Notes: generated by a model not told the origin, from the sequence alone. A stretch of 64,000 nt of DNA from Calonectria ilicicola (GCA_020809705.1 CP085834.1:3782001-3846000), one strand, 5' to 3'. Counted from the first letter of the stretch, positions 11,740 through 22,972 are shown. Numbers and translations: made by a program.

Positions 11740-11793
11740 TTATCTTGAAATAGGATGGATAGTAATTTGGTACAGAAAGGTTTGGGCAATCAT
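11740..11793 (-). promoter_or_regulatory. candidate upstream ORF of the bZIP gene, 17 codons
   Basis: This is the first ATG (11793) after the TATA-like element. It opens a 17-codon frame ending in TAA at 11740. A second short frame beginning near 11630 overlaps the main frame. Upstream ORFs control translation of some fungal bZIP mRNAs (GCN4, cpc-1). Here the role is inferred only from position. Confidence 0.35.
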
Positions 11794-11810
11794 GCGGCGA
11801 GGGAACTCGT

Positions 11811-11820
11811 CCTTTTTATA
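11811..11820 (-). promoter_or_regulatory. TATA box of the bZIP gene
   Basis: Reads TATAAAAAGG on the minus strand, 18 nt upstream of the first ATG at 11793. The spacing to a start codon is short, so transcription may begin inside or just after the first ATG. Confidence 0.4.
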
Positions 11821-12401
11821 TGACAACGGTACGCCACAGGGTTATAACCAAGGTAACACGTGATGACTACTGCTTGGCGACATCTGTTATCCATCAAGTG
11901 CTCTGCTGTCCATCATCCTTGTCATCCAGGGGCCATACCGCTGACGCATTGTCCAGTCAGCTCATTAAGTCGAAGTTTACGGAAAATGAGTCAGATGCTG
12001 GACAAGAAGAGATCAAACCAACTCATTTTTTTCTCGGCAACCCGAGCGATAATGTGTACTCCAATTTCAAAGAGGTCGAACAGGTAGGCAAAAAAAAATT
12101 AAAAAACGGCTATGGGGTGGATTCATGTTCCCAGAAATGTCAATGAGCAAGGAAACAAGTTCCTTGTGCTAGCCTAGGGGACTGGCTAAGTAATTGGTAA
12201 TCACCTCGCCTCTCACACGGACTCACCTAGGGTAGCATGCTTTTAACTAATGAACGTGGCCGGAAAGCAGCGGTTTATGAGGCAAAATAGCTGATCAAGT
12301 TGACATTTATCTCATGCTGATCTTAGCCAACTAACATGGTCACGACGCGTGTACAATTTTTTAGGGACGTAGGCGATAGCGACGATGAAAAAAAAAAATT
12401 G

Positions 12402-12410
12402 AAAAAAAAA
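12402..12410 (-). terminator. Pol III terminator of tRNA-Ser
   Basis: A T9 run on the minus strand lies 12 nt past the tRNA 3' end, with a further T11 run at 12388-12398. This is the usual RNA polymerase III stop. Confidence 0.8.
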
Positions 12411-12422
12411 TTAACTTCACAA

Positions 12423-12504
12423 CGACGTGGGCCTGATTTGAACAGACGCCTCCGAAGAGATATGATTTCTAGTCATACGCATTAGACCACTCTGCCACCA
12501 CGCC
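12423..12504 (-). tRNA. tRNA-Ser (anticodon AGA)
   Basis: All arms of a class II cloverleaf can be drawn. The acceptor is GGCGTGG with CCACGTC and discriminator G. The D-arm is GCA/TGC around GAGTGGTCTAA. The anticodon stem TATGA/TCATA encloses loop CTAGAAA with anticodon AGA. A short extra arm (CTC-TTCG-GAG) is present, and the T-stem GTCTG/CAGGC encloses TTCAAAT. It has no intron, is 82 nt long, and is followed by T-runs. It decodes UCU (and UCC after A34-to-inosine). Confidence 0.95.
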
Positions 12505-13172
12505 TTAATCTTGAAGTGATTGTGGCGAAACGAGCGCAAATCAAGGATTAAATGTGGCCCACGCATTTGCAAAATAGTATTCTTGCTTTGCGCTGATCTT
12601 GGTATCAATGGTATGTTCACCAACCCTGCCCACCACGGAGGGGATTAATTCTCCAACAGGACACTTGGCCTACAGATGTTTCAACCGATTGATTTTCTTT
12701 CGCTCATACGAACTGCCGCCTCCGTATTAGCCTCGACACACCTGGAATTCGTCTTGCGGCTGGATGTCGCTGTCATTGGAAGACGCGTCAGACAAATTCA
12801 GCAATAGCACACGTTGATTCGTCACAGCTGCCCCACCCAACTCGTCACCACCCTATACGCACAATCGTCCACTTCAGCTCACTCGCTAACAAAACCTAAT
12901 ACAATTTACGACACCATCACTTCTGAATATAATGATGCAATTGACAATATTATATTTCTATTCACTCATATCTGGTTGAGTTTCCTGTTCTCGTGTCCAA
13001 AATATGTCTCTATTTTATCCATTGATATCGTCCAAGCTGGCCTCAAGGTTCCATTCTCAAACAGAAACACGATGCGACCATGTCAGCGCCATTTGGCCCA
13101 AGTCCAACCTTAATAGGCCGCCACCGCAGCCAGTGATATCATATCGACATCATTGCTGATCACCATGGCGCA
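12505..13172. other. gap upstream of the 92-aa gene
   Basis: Contains the 5' flank of the tRNA and the promoter of the small repeat protein. Open frames here are short and unsupported. Confidence 0.4.
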
Positions 13173-13179
13173 TATAAAA
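13173..13179 (+). promoter_or_regulatory. TATA box of the 92-aa gene
   Basis: TATAAAA lies 111 nt upstream of the ATG at 13290, a normal distance for a fungal gene with a short leader. Confidence 0.55.
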
Positions 13180-13206
13180 TACCACTGCAAAACCATATAC
13201 TATGCC

Positions 13207-13207
<1 letters not shown>

Positions 13208-13239
<32 letters not shown>

Positions 13240-13240
13240 T
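13208..13240. repeat. CAC/CAT trinucleotide repeat in a leader
   Basis: Four CAC then seven CAT triplets lie between the TATA box and the start codon of the 92-aa gene, so probably in the 5' UTR or core promoter. Confidence 0.8.
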
Positions 13241-13289
13241 CCATTGCACTCAGCTTTTCAATCAACTGCACCAAGGCACTGCAGCTAAC

Positions 13290-13568
13290 ATGGCGGAACA
13301 AAGAAGAGCATCAAACACCGCTTCCGGTGACAGTTCAAATCTATTGCCCAACCAATCAGGAGCTGAACAAGACATTCACGGCTCCCACTTTAGCGAGAAA
13401 CAATCATCAACCAACCGCAGGCGAAGCAGTCTGCTTAGATCAGAACAAGACATTTACGCTTCGCACTTTTCTGGAAAGATGCCTTCCGCCAAGGAAATGA
13501 TGGATAAATTGCCCAAAGCCTCTGGGGCGGAACAGGACATATACGGCTCACATTTTAGTGGCATGTGA
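13290..13568 (+). CDS. small protein with three EQDI-x-x-SHFS repeats, 92 aa
   Basis: Single exon with a good start context (CTAACATGGCG). The product is hydrophilic with no signal peptide. Its striking feature is a motif present three times: GAEQDIHGSHFSEK (residues 24-37), RSEQDIYASHFSGK (50-63) and GAEQDIYGSHFSGM (79-92), spaced 26 and 29 residues apart. The last copy ends exactly at the stop. The copies differ at DNA level, so selection is likely holding the protein motif. A basic RRR patch (43-45) and a MPSAKEMMDKLPKASG linker lie between copies. I do not recognise the family. TATA box and leader support transcription. It could be a short linear-motif scaffold or stress-induced protein; this is a guess. 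Confidence 0.75.
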   Translation: MAEQRRASNTASGDSSNLLPNQSGAEQDIHGSHFSEKQSSTNRRRSSLLRSEQDIYASHFSGKMPSAKEMMDKLPKASGAEQDIYGSHFSGM

Positions 13569-13955
13569 TAGGCTTTTGATACCTATGGAGTAGAGTAGGA
13601 TGTTCATAGCTTACTTTTGGGGGGCTCGGCATCTTATTATGTGTTCATCTTGTATGCTACTATGACGTTGGTGATCTCTACAAGATTCGAACGCTTAAAC
13701 AAACTCTGACAAGGCCTTTCTTACGTGACCGTGACACAACAAATCTCCAATTCAATCCTACCACGAAGTAATGTCGTTGATAGCAACCTCATGTTTAATG
13801 AAGGAAATTGGGAAAGATTTATTATATATTAAATTACTGATGAATATTCACTGTCTCCATGTGACCCTTCATCTCAGATATTAAATTTGAAGACATCTTT
13901 CTATGTCGTGGCGATCTTTTTATTCGTATTCCTCGCCCTACCCATAATTCTACAC
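13569..13955. other. convergent gap
   Basis: 3' flanks of the 92-aa gene (plus) and the secreted protein gene (minus). I see nothing else. Confidence 0.5.
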
Positions 13956-15701
13956 TCAGAGACAAATTGGCTGGATTCCAAGGACCCCACTAGAGGTGGT
14001 CGAATCGCCTGTGTCTAGCAGGAGCATATTCGGGAAAATATTAGTCGTGTACTTGTAGAAAAAGGTGTCGGCGTCGCCAGCTTTGCAAGTCAACATGCCA
14101 GTGGCAATTGAACAACTGGGGAAACCCTAAAATTAAGGACAAATCAAATTAGCCTTTGGTATCTTTTGATTGTTTCAGAGGGGAATAAAATATCAAGCGC
14201 AGCAATTTATCAGAATTGAGAACGGGGACAATGCTGAAAAATTAGCAGCGGAATGCGATTAGAGCACGTACATAGTCGGCGCCGAGATTATTTGGGTCCG
14301 TGGCGTATTTGAAGGCCGTCGTTTGGTCATATTGAACATAAAGGTTTCTGGAATCATGTGTGTCGATGAGTTTATCTACATCAAGCCTAAAGGTGATGCC
14401 GTTGAAATCTTGCCCCGCGTATACGAGGGCGGAACCACCATTTGCAATGTAAGCACCGGTACCAGGACCTGTCACAACTTTGGCCTTGAATAGTGTCTGC
14501 GGTGCTGTTAGCGGTGTCGTTGCTTCTTAGTCCTCTGGTTGATATTGCAACTTACGCATTGGGCTGGGTCTACGGAGGTTGTGGTTGTTACCGACTGGGT
14601 CACTTGATTAGTGACTGATGCTGTGACAGTTGAACTCTGTGTGACGACGACTGTCGTGGTGATCCGAATGGTTGTCGGTAAAACAGTTGTGGCAGAGTTT
14701 GTGATTGTCTGTGCGGCCGTTTGGTCAACGGTAATTGTCTTTGTTACGGCGGCAACGGCGGAGGACTCGATGGTCGGCGCCGTTGTGATGGTCGTGGTCG
14801 AGGTTCTAAACGGTTGCACTGAGTAAGCATGCTGTGGGCCAAATTCCCGAGGGCGTGCAAGACTAACACTGTAACAGTAGATGCTGGAATGGTGGTAACA
14901 CGTCCAATAACGCCAATGCTGGAGCAGGCGGAGGCAAAGTTGGACAAAGCCGTGCAGGCAGAGGCGTAAAATGGTAACTTGGCATCGGCTTGTCGTGTAG
15001 CAGGACAAGCAGCCTTGGCGTTACGCAGGCTGAGGTTATTTCCACCTCCGACGGCTGATGGAACCGTCACGGTTTTTGTGCTGGTGACTGTGTTGGTTGT
15101 TGTGCCCTGGAATGTTGTGAGCGAACAAGCTCCAAGCCCGGGTTACAAGGCCCAGAAGTTCATAGCTTACAGTCACCGTAATTGTCTTAATGGAGGTCGA
15201 GGTCGCTGCATCTGTCACAAGCACTTGCGAGAAATCCGTGAATACATCCAACACCTCTTCGGTGGCAGACACAATATTGGTCACTGTGCGGGTTGCGGTT
15301 AAATCATCCCCTTGCGTTGCAGTGCCAGGGTTCGTCGCCTGCACTGAAGAGGCCGCCATTGTTTCCGTGTGTGTGACTGTTTCGGTGCTTTGGTCATGGT
15401 AAGCTCATCGTCCACCTTGCAACTCATCAAAAGGGGTTTACCTTGGGCACGGATCTACGGTGGTATTCAAGATAGATGCACAGTCCTTTCGGACATTGGC
15501 CATAGGATTGGAACATCTGGACGGGCCCTTGGAGATCTGGAGTTGGTCAGCTTTCACTTTTCACAGTGGACAAGACGCGTATATGCGGGCACGTACTGCC
15601 GCCAGACACTGGTCCTGGGGCTCTAGGGATAGAGGATTAGGGGCGGCACATGAAGTGCTGATGAAGGCGGCCAAGAAAGCCGCAAGTGAACCCTTCTGCA
15701 T
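13956..15701 (-). CDS. secreted Thr/Ser-rich protein, seven exons, 433 aa
   Basis: The start at 15701 gives a signal peptide (MQKGSLAAFLAAFISTSCAA). Exons: 15701-15597, 15536-15442, 15387-15171, 15106-14868, 14805-14556, 14496-14272, 14126-13956. Every junction has a GT-AG intron and keeps phase, giving 434 codons with the stop. The order is a Cys-containing N-terminal module, a Thr/Val-rich spacer (TETVTHTET, TRTVTN), a second small Cys module (YASACTALSNFASACSSI), a long Thr/Ser stretch fit for O-mannosylation (TTTITTAPTIESS), and a C-terminal domain with several Tyr and Cys (VYAGQDFNGITF). No catalytic motif is visible. The build is typical of fungal cell-surface or secreted proteins of unknown role. 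The last intron, at 145 nt, is the longest and the least certain. Confidence 0.8.
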
Positions 15702-16922
15702 TTTCAAGGGCGTTGAATCGTTGATGACAAGTCTGTGTGAGAATCCCGCAAACAGGGGCATTTGGGATTTATGAACCAGGTAGCGGGTATCTCCGGGACT
15801 GATCCAATCCAAGCTGAATTAACCATCTCCTGAAAAAGAAATGTTTCATTTCATTTCCCCCGATCGGCCGTTAGCGTCAGGTCTGGTGCCCACTTGGCGA
15901 GGCACCATCCTAGAATTGGTGCACACAGGACGCAGCACATCAACAGGGAAAAGTTCAAGGAATTTGCAAATGCACTATATTCCATGCCCGTTTCTCGAAC
16001 AGTGTGTCATTCTGACCGGATCTGATGTGTTTAGTTGAGGGTAGCGGGAGTGTTGCTGCATCTGCAGATCAATTCTGACATCAAACCAGACATGGTGCAT
16101 CCTGTTAGCGAATGAATAGCGCGCGCCACCACCTGGGAATGCCCGTTAGCTAACTCACTAGCGCCGTTTGTGATGGGAAACATGGCAAAATAGTTTTCTG
16201 CCATTCTCCGACATGTGGCTATCGATTTGTCTGTATAAAATTTCTCTCGATCAGTCAAATCTCTGATAAACTCAGTCAATGGTCAAGTCTTAACAAGGTG
16301 ATAGAGGCCTAAATGGTTTACGCTCTATCCTTGTCTTTGAAGGGTACCTCCTCTACTAAGAAGAATACAGCGGGTTTTTGAGGAGGTGTTGTTAAAAGCT
16401 GCTGCGGTCTGAGTCACAGAGCCGTCGTTTCTGGTATTTGACGACTAAGCCTTTCAAAGGGTTTATCAGATACTGCAAGGGATATTGCGAAATCTCTGAT
16501 GATTTCACCGCCTTCCGGGCTGCCATCGCATTTTAAAGACGTTGGCTAACTGCGTAACATGAAGAAACTCCCTTCTGCTTCTTATTCTCCATCAACAATC
16601 ACATCAAGACTTGCACCTCTCTTCATCCTCGCCACCGGTATAAATTCCACAGGTCAGCGCAACCAAGAGGTCGAGTAAATAGTGAGTGCATGCCCCGGAA
16701 TCGACCAACGCCATCAACCCAGCCGGCAAGGCTACTCCTCGGACCTGTATGGGATCAAAATGAGGGAGGATGAGTGTACACCACTGCTCCATTACTAACA
16801 AAGTCCAACGAGCTGTCGTCTTTGTTCAAGTCGATTTCAATTCAGGAGCTACACAAGGTGCTGGTTGACCAAACTAGAATAGCTAAGATCTCAGCCAGTA
16901 GTTCAAACCTTCAATAAACACA
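15702..16922. other. gap, 1.2 kb
   Basis: Promoter side of the secreted protein gene. Only short overlapping open frames on both strands, none with start context, introns or recognisable residues. Confidence 0.45.
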
Positions 16923-17025
16923 CCCAGGCTGGTGCAGTGGCAGCACGCTGAGTGACATATGGCACTGGTGACAGTGCTGTGCCCGAAAGGGGACAGAGAG
17001 CTGGGTTCGATTCCTAGGCCTGGGG
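16923..17025 (+). ncRNA. tRNA-like Pol III element (possible SINE head)
   Basis: Has a perfect 7-bp acceptor stem (CCCAGGC with GCCTGGG), a D-arm with A-box-like TGGTGCAGTGG, and a perfect T-arm CTGGG-TTCGATT-CCTAG with a consensus B-box. Instead of a normal anticodon arm, the middle forms two hairpins, GCACTG-GTGA-CAGTGC and CCC-GAAA-GGG. It therefore cannot decode. A T6 stop follows at 17035-17040. It may be a transcribed tRNA-like RNA, an eroded tRNA with an insertion, or the head of a SINE whose body runs to the T-run at about 17168-17176. Confidence 0.55.
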
Positions 17026-17034
17026 TCTTCTTCG

Positions 17035-17040
17035 TTTTTT
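17035..17040 (+). terminator. T6 run after the tRNA-like element
   Basis: Six T residues ten nt past the tRNA-like 3' end could stop Pol III. Confidence 0.45.
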
Positions 17041-19312
17041 GGCTTTGGGCTCAATTGAAATAACAAACCCCACAAGGTTTGCAGATTTTTCACACATACG
17101 GTGTCGCTCTTGAGGTTGAAATTGCCACCTTGGCCACAAGGGTTGAATGTGACCAAAGTCCATCTATTTTTTTTTAGATGCTGTAATAGTTGCAGTAATT
17201 GAACAGGGATTTTTATTTCACAGCCAATGAATACAGGCTACCGGTCCTCCATGATGTCTTTCCGTTAGTGACAATTACAAATTCTGCCCCTTCTCATCCT
17301 TTGAAGCCATACAACACATGAACGGAAAAGACTTTTTTAAGCCGTGATAGTTTCATAATTGAAACAACACATGCCTTGCCACTTCCGTCCCTAAATATGC
17401 ACATAATTCAAAGTCAATATTTCGTAACCTTCCCTCCCGCGACTACCTCTTTAGAATAGCAATCTTCACATCTGCCCAATCTGCCACTGCCAACCTCGTC
17501 AAACCCGAATTTTAATCCTATTCACTCATTTATACCCATAGCCTCAGCTTTAAAAAGAAATTGGGAGCGGAGGTGGCGGAGAAGATTCGGAGACGACACA
17601 TGGAATAAGGTGAAATATGCCCGCTTTGCTCATCAACGCATCTGCCATGTGGAAGCTAGTACAAGAGCAACCAGTGCCACATATATAGGCATAAATAGTA
17701 AAGGGCCATCGCTGTGATTGGAGATGCATAAAGTTCGAAACTCTTGCGGAGAAAAAAAAGAAACCCTATTTGTGCTAGAATGTCATTCCATCAGTGAAAT
17801 GGCTGCCTTGCATGGTGAACATGGCTCATTCGGTTGGTCGATTCCATGCACGACGGTTTCATTTCCGATCGCTTGTTAGGGAACATACAACCCTCTAGGA
17901 AATCTGAGTTATATTCCGACTCCACATCAAATCTTGTTATTACGCGTTAAGTGAGTGATGCAGGTGGCTGGTAATGAAGCCTTATCTAGCCACATGAACC
18001 TTGTTAGCCACTTCAGTCTTTGGTGAGAACTTTTTTTCCTCCACAATCAGAATGGATTTTGGATCCAATAATGTGTGATTATCGTTGAATCTGTCAAATT
18101 TCTGATTCATTGACGGTGAAATTGAAATATTTACACAAAAAAGAACCGTGAGGGATCAAACACAATATGGGAATATCACACATGAAATGTTCATAAGTGT
18201 CATCATCGAATCTCCCAACTTCAAAATCTATCATCTAGGAGAATACAACAGTACGAATTACTACGTCATCATTCATCATACCCCATGAGTGTGACGTAAC
18301 CACAGCCATATGGAGCTCCGATAACTATGCAAAGCCCCGTGAACGCCTTGCGGTAAATGTCAGACTTGGTGAAATATTTTGTTTTATTTTAAGATAGAGC
18401 CAAGGGCGTTCTGGACCCTGGTCTTGAGCAATCCCAGTTTTAACTCTAAGTAATAACCTTCCAAACCCAACCACAAGACGATTGTCCACATTCCTTGTGT
18501 TCCTCATTGTCCGTAAGTAGCATAGCGTATTGACGAGTAGTCCTTGTAATAGGCCCGATTCTAACACGCGACGCGCTGGATATTTGAAGTTTTTCGGGTT
18601 TCAACTAGCAGAGAATTCACCAGATTACCGACGGTGGCTAAGAATTGTAGTAAACGTTGCACCTATGCTCTCCACATCATCATCGGAAATTTTACTCTTT
18701 TCCTTCTTCGTCAAGTTGTCTCAAAAATGTCTCATATTGCCGCCCGGCGGGGTCAGTTTAGCTTAGTTGAATATCGACAAAGATTTTCATCTTTCAGTGT
18801 TTTCCATATTATGTTACAGTCACATATAATGTGTTATTTATTTCTTTTCGAGTCAAGCTTTGTCAGTGACTGAAAACTGTCAAGAAACTCTTGTCGAATA
18901 AATATAGATTAATTGTGTTGATTGTATGCGATAGCAATAGGCCACCGGTCACTAATCTTATTTGGTGTGCTTTCGGAAGTTTACAACAAGCCATTATGCC
19001 ATTCCAGAAATAAACTAGCGTTCACTCAATGGCTTATAGAATTTCAAGGCATTTAACCTGTATTTGGCTAAAAGAAAATCTTGTCGTAAACTCAATCCCA
19101 AATATGGTCTCTGTGAGCGAAATAATGCAAGCCTACAAGTGATCAAGTCGTACTCATCGATGGGTCAAGTTATTTTCTTTGGGGATGGCTAAGACATGAA
19201 ATTATTAATATCCAGTAGAGATCCCCTCAGTCACGACTCTTCACTCATCAATTAATCCATCAACCTCACCGCGCTCTTCCAAATATTCTCTCGCGAAAAT
19301 CCCTTCTTCACC
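17041..19312. other. intergenic region, 2.3 kb
   Basis: The first 140 bases may be the body of the tRNA-like element and end in a T9 run (17168-17176). The rest is AT-rich with no gene I can support. The last few hundred bases are the promoter of the CAP gene. Confidence 0.45.
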
Positions 19313-20261
19313 ATGCTGTTATCAACTCTTTCTGCGAGCTATTTCCTCATGCTGGGCGCTGGATCACTGGTTGCAGGAACCCCCGTTCTTCCCAGAATTA
19401 CAGGAGTTCCAGATGCCGCTTGGCCCATTTCCAAAGGCATCATAGTACTCCCCAATAAACCTGAACCCGCTCACACCGATTCGAAGCGAGATGCAAGCCC
19501 GGAGCCTCAAGGGCTCTGGGGCCTGAGCTTTCCGAATCTATTTCCTTCAAGTGGATCGGCTGCTTCTACGGCAAGCGGTTCATCTGTGCCCTCTGCCACG
19601 TCTGCTGCTACGAGCACGGCCACTCCCACAACTTCAGATGCGGCGAAGGCGTTGAGCTTGCACAATGCGGCAAGACAAGCTAAAGGGATACCAAACCTGG
19701 TATGGGATAAGTCTTTGCAGGCTCAAGCTTTGACATACGCTCAACAACTGGCCCTGGTTGATGTTGTTGTGCATTCTGCCACTGTCACCCGACCTAACCA
19801 AGGAGAAAATTTAGCATATGTTGGGTAAGTGTTTGTGATGAAGGAACATAACTATCGATGGGAACTGACTTGACTGCATCCCTAGCGCCACTAACCCATT
19901 CACCACGTCCATCAATAATCCCCTGGAGGTTGCAACCAACGGATGGTAAGTTACATGTTCTTCGAGTCTTGCATATACAGCTGCAAACCCCAATAACTCC
20001 GTTTTTGTAGGTTGGCTGAAGCTTCGAATTACAATGGCGAGACAATTCCAAATGGAAACTTCGCCAATTACGGACACTACAGTGAGTGTGCTTATGATTT
20101 TATAAATGCCGATCGGTAATATTAATGCTTCCTCAGCACAAATCATGTGGAATACAACCACCAATGTTGGTATCGCCGCTGCCAAGAATTGGTTGGGTGC
20201 GTGGTATATTGTTGCCCGATATTCGCCACCCGGAAATGTGCTAGGCCAGAAGCCCTACTAA
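19313..20261 (+). CDS. secreted CAP/PR-1-family protein without cysteines, 255 aa
   Basis: Exons 19313-19824, 19886-19945, 20011-20081 and 20137-20261 join in phase through GT-AG introns. Residues 1-22 form a signal peptide. A Ser/Thr/Ala-rich linker (about 80-110) precedes the CAP domain, which starts at HNAAR (His117). GENL (Glu165), W-x-x-E, HYTQIMW and YSPPGN follow and are the hallmark CAP motifs, with the His and Glu of the central cavity present. The protein ends QKPY as fungal homologues do. CAP proteins are extracellular and bind sterols or lipids in yeast (Pry1), or act in host contact. Oddly, the predicted product has no cysteine at all, where the family usually has conserved disulfide pairs. 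Confidence 0.92.
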
Positions 20262-20601
20262 ATATATTCGGCAATTCAGGTTGCGAATATACTCCATACG
20301 GCATGCAGGTCTGGGAACATTTTGTCCACAGCTGGTTACTTGTCCTTGCCATTTGAAGCTTAATAATGGCGGCTTCGCGTTCAAAAAGTGCATGGGTTTA
20401 AAATCTAACTCTAATCCAAAATTTTTATATTGTACATTGTAGTAGAGGCTTTTGGTCAAAAGTTAATGGAGTGTCCGGTACGGGATGCACGGCCTTCGGC
20501 TATGGTCTCAATAGGGCTGCAACATATGTATGGTGCGGGAACCGACTTAGTTTTCACCTTCATAGCATTTCCAAAAGATTAATACTACTACATGGTTATC
20601 T
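20262..20601. other. 3' flank of the CAP gene
   Basis: Short open frames only; I see no supported feature. Confidence 0.45.
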
Positions 20602-20675
20602 GAAAGGCTCCATAATGGGACTATTTGCCACATATGATGTGATGGGGAACGTGGGTTCGAACCCTAGGCCTTTTG
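20602..20675 (+). pseudogene. tRNA-like remnant
   Basis: It has exact tRNA length (74 nt). A 7-bp acceptor stem (GAAAGGC with GCCTTTT, one wobble) and a T-arm with B-box GGTTCGAACCC can be drawn. The D and anticodon arms do not fold properly. Its T-arm and 3' acceptor share the TGGGTTCGA..CCTAGGCC pattern with the element at 16923, so they may belong to one repeat family. Confidence 0.4.
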
Positions 20676-22972
20676 AAAAATTAGCTTTAGTCGGCGGATT
20701 AGTTAGTCCGGCTGCAACACCAGCCTTAGTGAAAAAGGGATTCCGGTCTCAACACCAGAAAGAAGACCAATACACCCCAATCAACAGTTTTTTAGTTTAT
20801 TTTAAGCCTCTCTTTTGGAAGGATTGTTTAATCTGCTTACTATGGTGATGTTTATGATTTTTATTTAATTTTATTATGCTTGGTTTTATCTTATTTTCCT
20901 CAGCCTACTCCAAACCTTCCCTTCCAGTTATAGTAAATAACGAAGAAAATCGACTCTTTGGGCTGTGTGTGTGGTTTATGCAATATACGGATTCTACCCC
21001 ATTTCAATGATCATGTATTGTAATTGTCGTATTTTCAAAAGAATATCTTTTTGACTTGGCAATACCCAATTCTTTATGACACTGTGCAACTGGATAAAAC
21101 AACAGGGCCATCATGGTCTAGGGTAGTGGAGTAAAAACTGGTGGATGCCCATTGGAGCGCGGCACCAGAATGTTATTTTTCTTGTGATGAACATAGCACG
21201 TGGCTTGGTACTCACTGGTCAAATTTTTTTTTTATAACCGGGTATTCAATGTCTATGACACTTGGTGTACCGCCGTTGTCAAAGTCATGTTTAATCGCCT
21301 CTAACGACAACGTCCCCTTGACCATGCACAGCCGTGGCAACCAAAGGGGCCAATGCGTCGGCTTTACGAGCTTTGTTATAGCTACATCCATGTCTATTTC
21401 CCCAGAAAAAGCTTCCAGGCGAACGGGATTGCGCCATGGAGCATCCCTTGAGGAACCGATCGATCGCGACATGGTTGCTAGGCCAAGGCCAAGAACCGTT
21501 TCCCTTGAGCCGTTCATGTTGAAGCCTGGACCAGTGACCCACGAGCGCAAGGATGTTTTTTTTTTTCGTGCATGTACCATCAACAAGTCTGAATAGAATC
21601 ATGCCATGGGCAAGGATCCAGTCAACCAACGCCCTGTCAGTTTGGATGGGGATGGCTACGTCTACGTGATGGATTAATATGAACAGCACAGTCACCACGA
21701 CAACCGATATCAATTGACTTTCAACAGCTCAAAAAAAAAAAAGACGAAAACCCTGGTTGGTGAGGCGGGGGGCAGTGCTGCGGAACGAGTAGCTACCGGC
21801 CGCGTGACGCGTCAGGAATTGGCTTTCTTTTGGAGGCTCAGAGACTTTGTTTGGTTTCGAGGAGGGGAGATGCCTGCTTATACCTGGTGCCATCGAGGCT
21901 TGTTGCCCTTAAACTCACACAGGAACCACAGATCCTCACACATCATTTTCCACTTCCCTGATTGGGCCTAGTGGTGCATCACAAGCCCCGGCTGCTATTA
22001 TTAAGTGGCGGTTTAAGACCCCTGTCCCCGCGGTAAGGCCGCCGCGGCGCACGCCAGTTCGCGAGGCGAGGACATGTCTTGAGATGGTGGCTGCATTGTG
22101 CGGAATGCCACATGCCAGTGACGTGTTGGGATGGTTGGCGCCATCGCAGCTTGAGCATCATGTCTGCTGTCAAATCCATCTCACTCTGCCTTGCTTCTCA
22201 GCCCGTCTCCAGCAGCTTGCTTCTTTTTTGCTTCTCTCGCAATTGCCGAAAGTTGCGATCTGCAGACATTGCTCCTTTTCTGTGGGTCAGACAGGAGTCG
22301 GGGCGACCGTCAGGCGTAGAGTGCAGCCCACGACCTCGAGTCCTCTCGTGAAACATGACGTCGTTGAGCCCCATCCAGGCCACCAGCTCCTCGTTCTTCA
22401 CCATCTCAGCCTTAGCCGCAACCTTGAGTTGGCCTGTGTGAGTGGATCGCGTTCCAAGAACCCTTCGGATCGAAATCTGCACCTGTTGCGCATGGACGGC
22501 TGAAACAACGCGCCCGAGCTCCAGCTCTGTGGGCACGTCCGTCGTTGACTCAACAACTCGGTGGCCAGTTTCATGTTCCGGCTTTTACGACACCGTCTTC
22601 TGTCCGTGTTTGGCCCTCGTTGACCTTCACATCCTGTCATCTCCCAATGCAGCTGCTCAAGCCATCCGTTGGCCAATTCGGCACACACCTTTTTTCCGTT
22701 GACGGCCCTTCTTGCTTCGCACTGACATGCTTCCATCGAATATTCGTCGCAGTTTATGACGGCTCACCCGAGTCATTACAGCTGCATTGAGCTCTGGGGT
22801 TCCCGGAGATGCCTCCTACCCACTCCATCAGATGAGGCTACACGCGATCTCATCACCCGGGACGAATTAGAACTCATAATTGGGCCAAAGCGCAGAGCTT
22901 TGATGGATGATCGCGGTTAAGACTGAGCGTAGCCTTTTTTGCCCGGTTCCCCGTTTCTAGCTCTTTGAGACG
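20676..22972. other. intergenic region, 2.3 kb
   Basis: Overlapping open frames on both strands (for example 21141-21596 and 21291-21713) have no recognisable residues, and the GC-rich part from about 22000 looks like the aquaporin promoter. A12 runs occur near 21731. I assign no gene. Confidence 0.4.

Noticed and set aside
16923..17025. Functional tRNA
   Set aside because: No seven-base anticodon loop with T33 can be drawn; the centre forms two small-loop hairpins instead.
20471..20848. 125-codon plus-strand frame
   Set aside because: It spans the tRNA-like remnant and has no coding support.
21141..21713. Overlapping open frames on both strands, 140-150 codons
   Set aside because: No start context, introns, membrane or domain residues, and homopolymer-rich codons.
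22084..22736. Several GC-rich open frames upstream of the aquaporin gene
   Set aside because: They overlap each other on both strands in GC-rich promoter DNA; none has recognisable residues.
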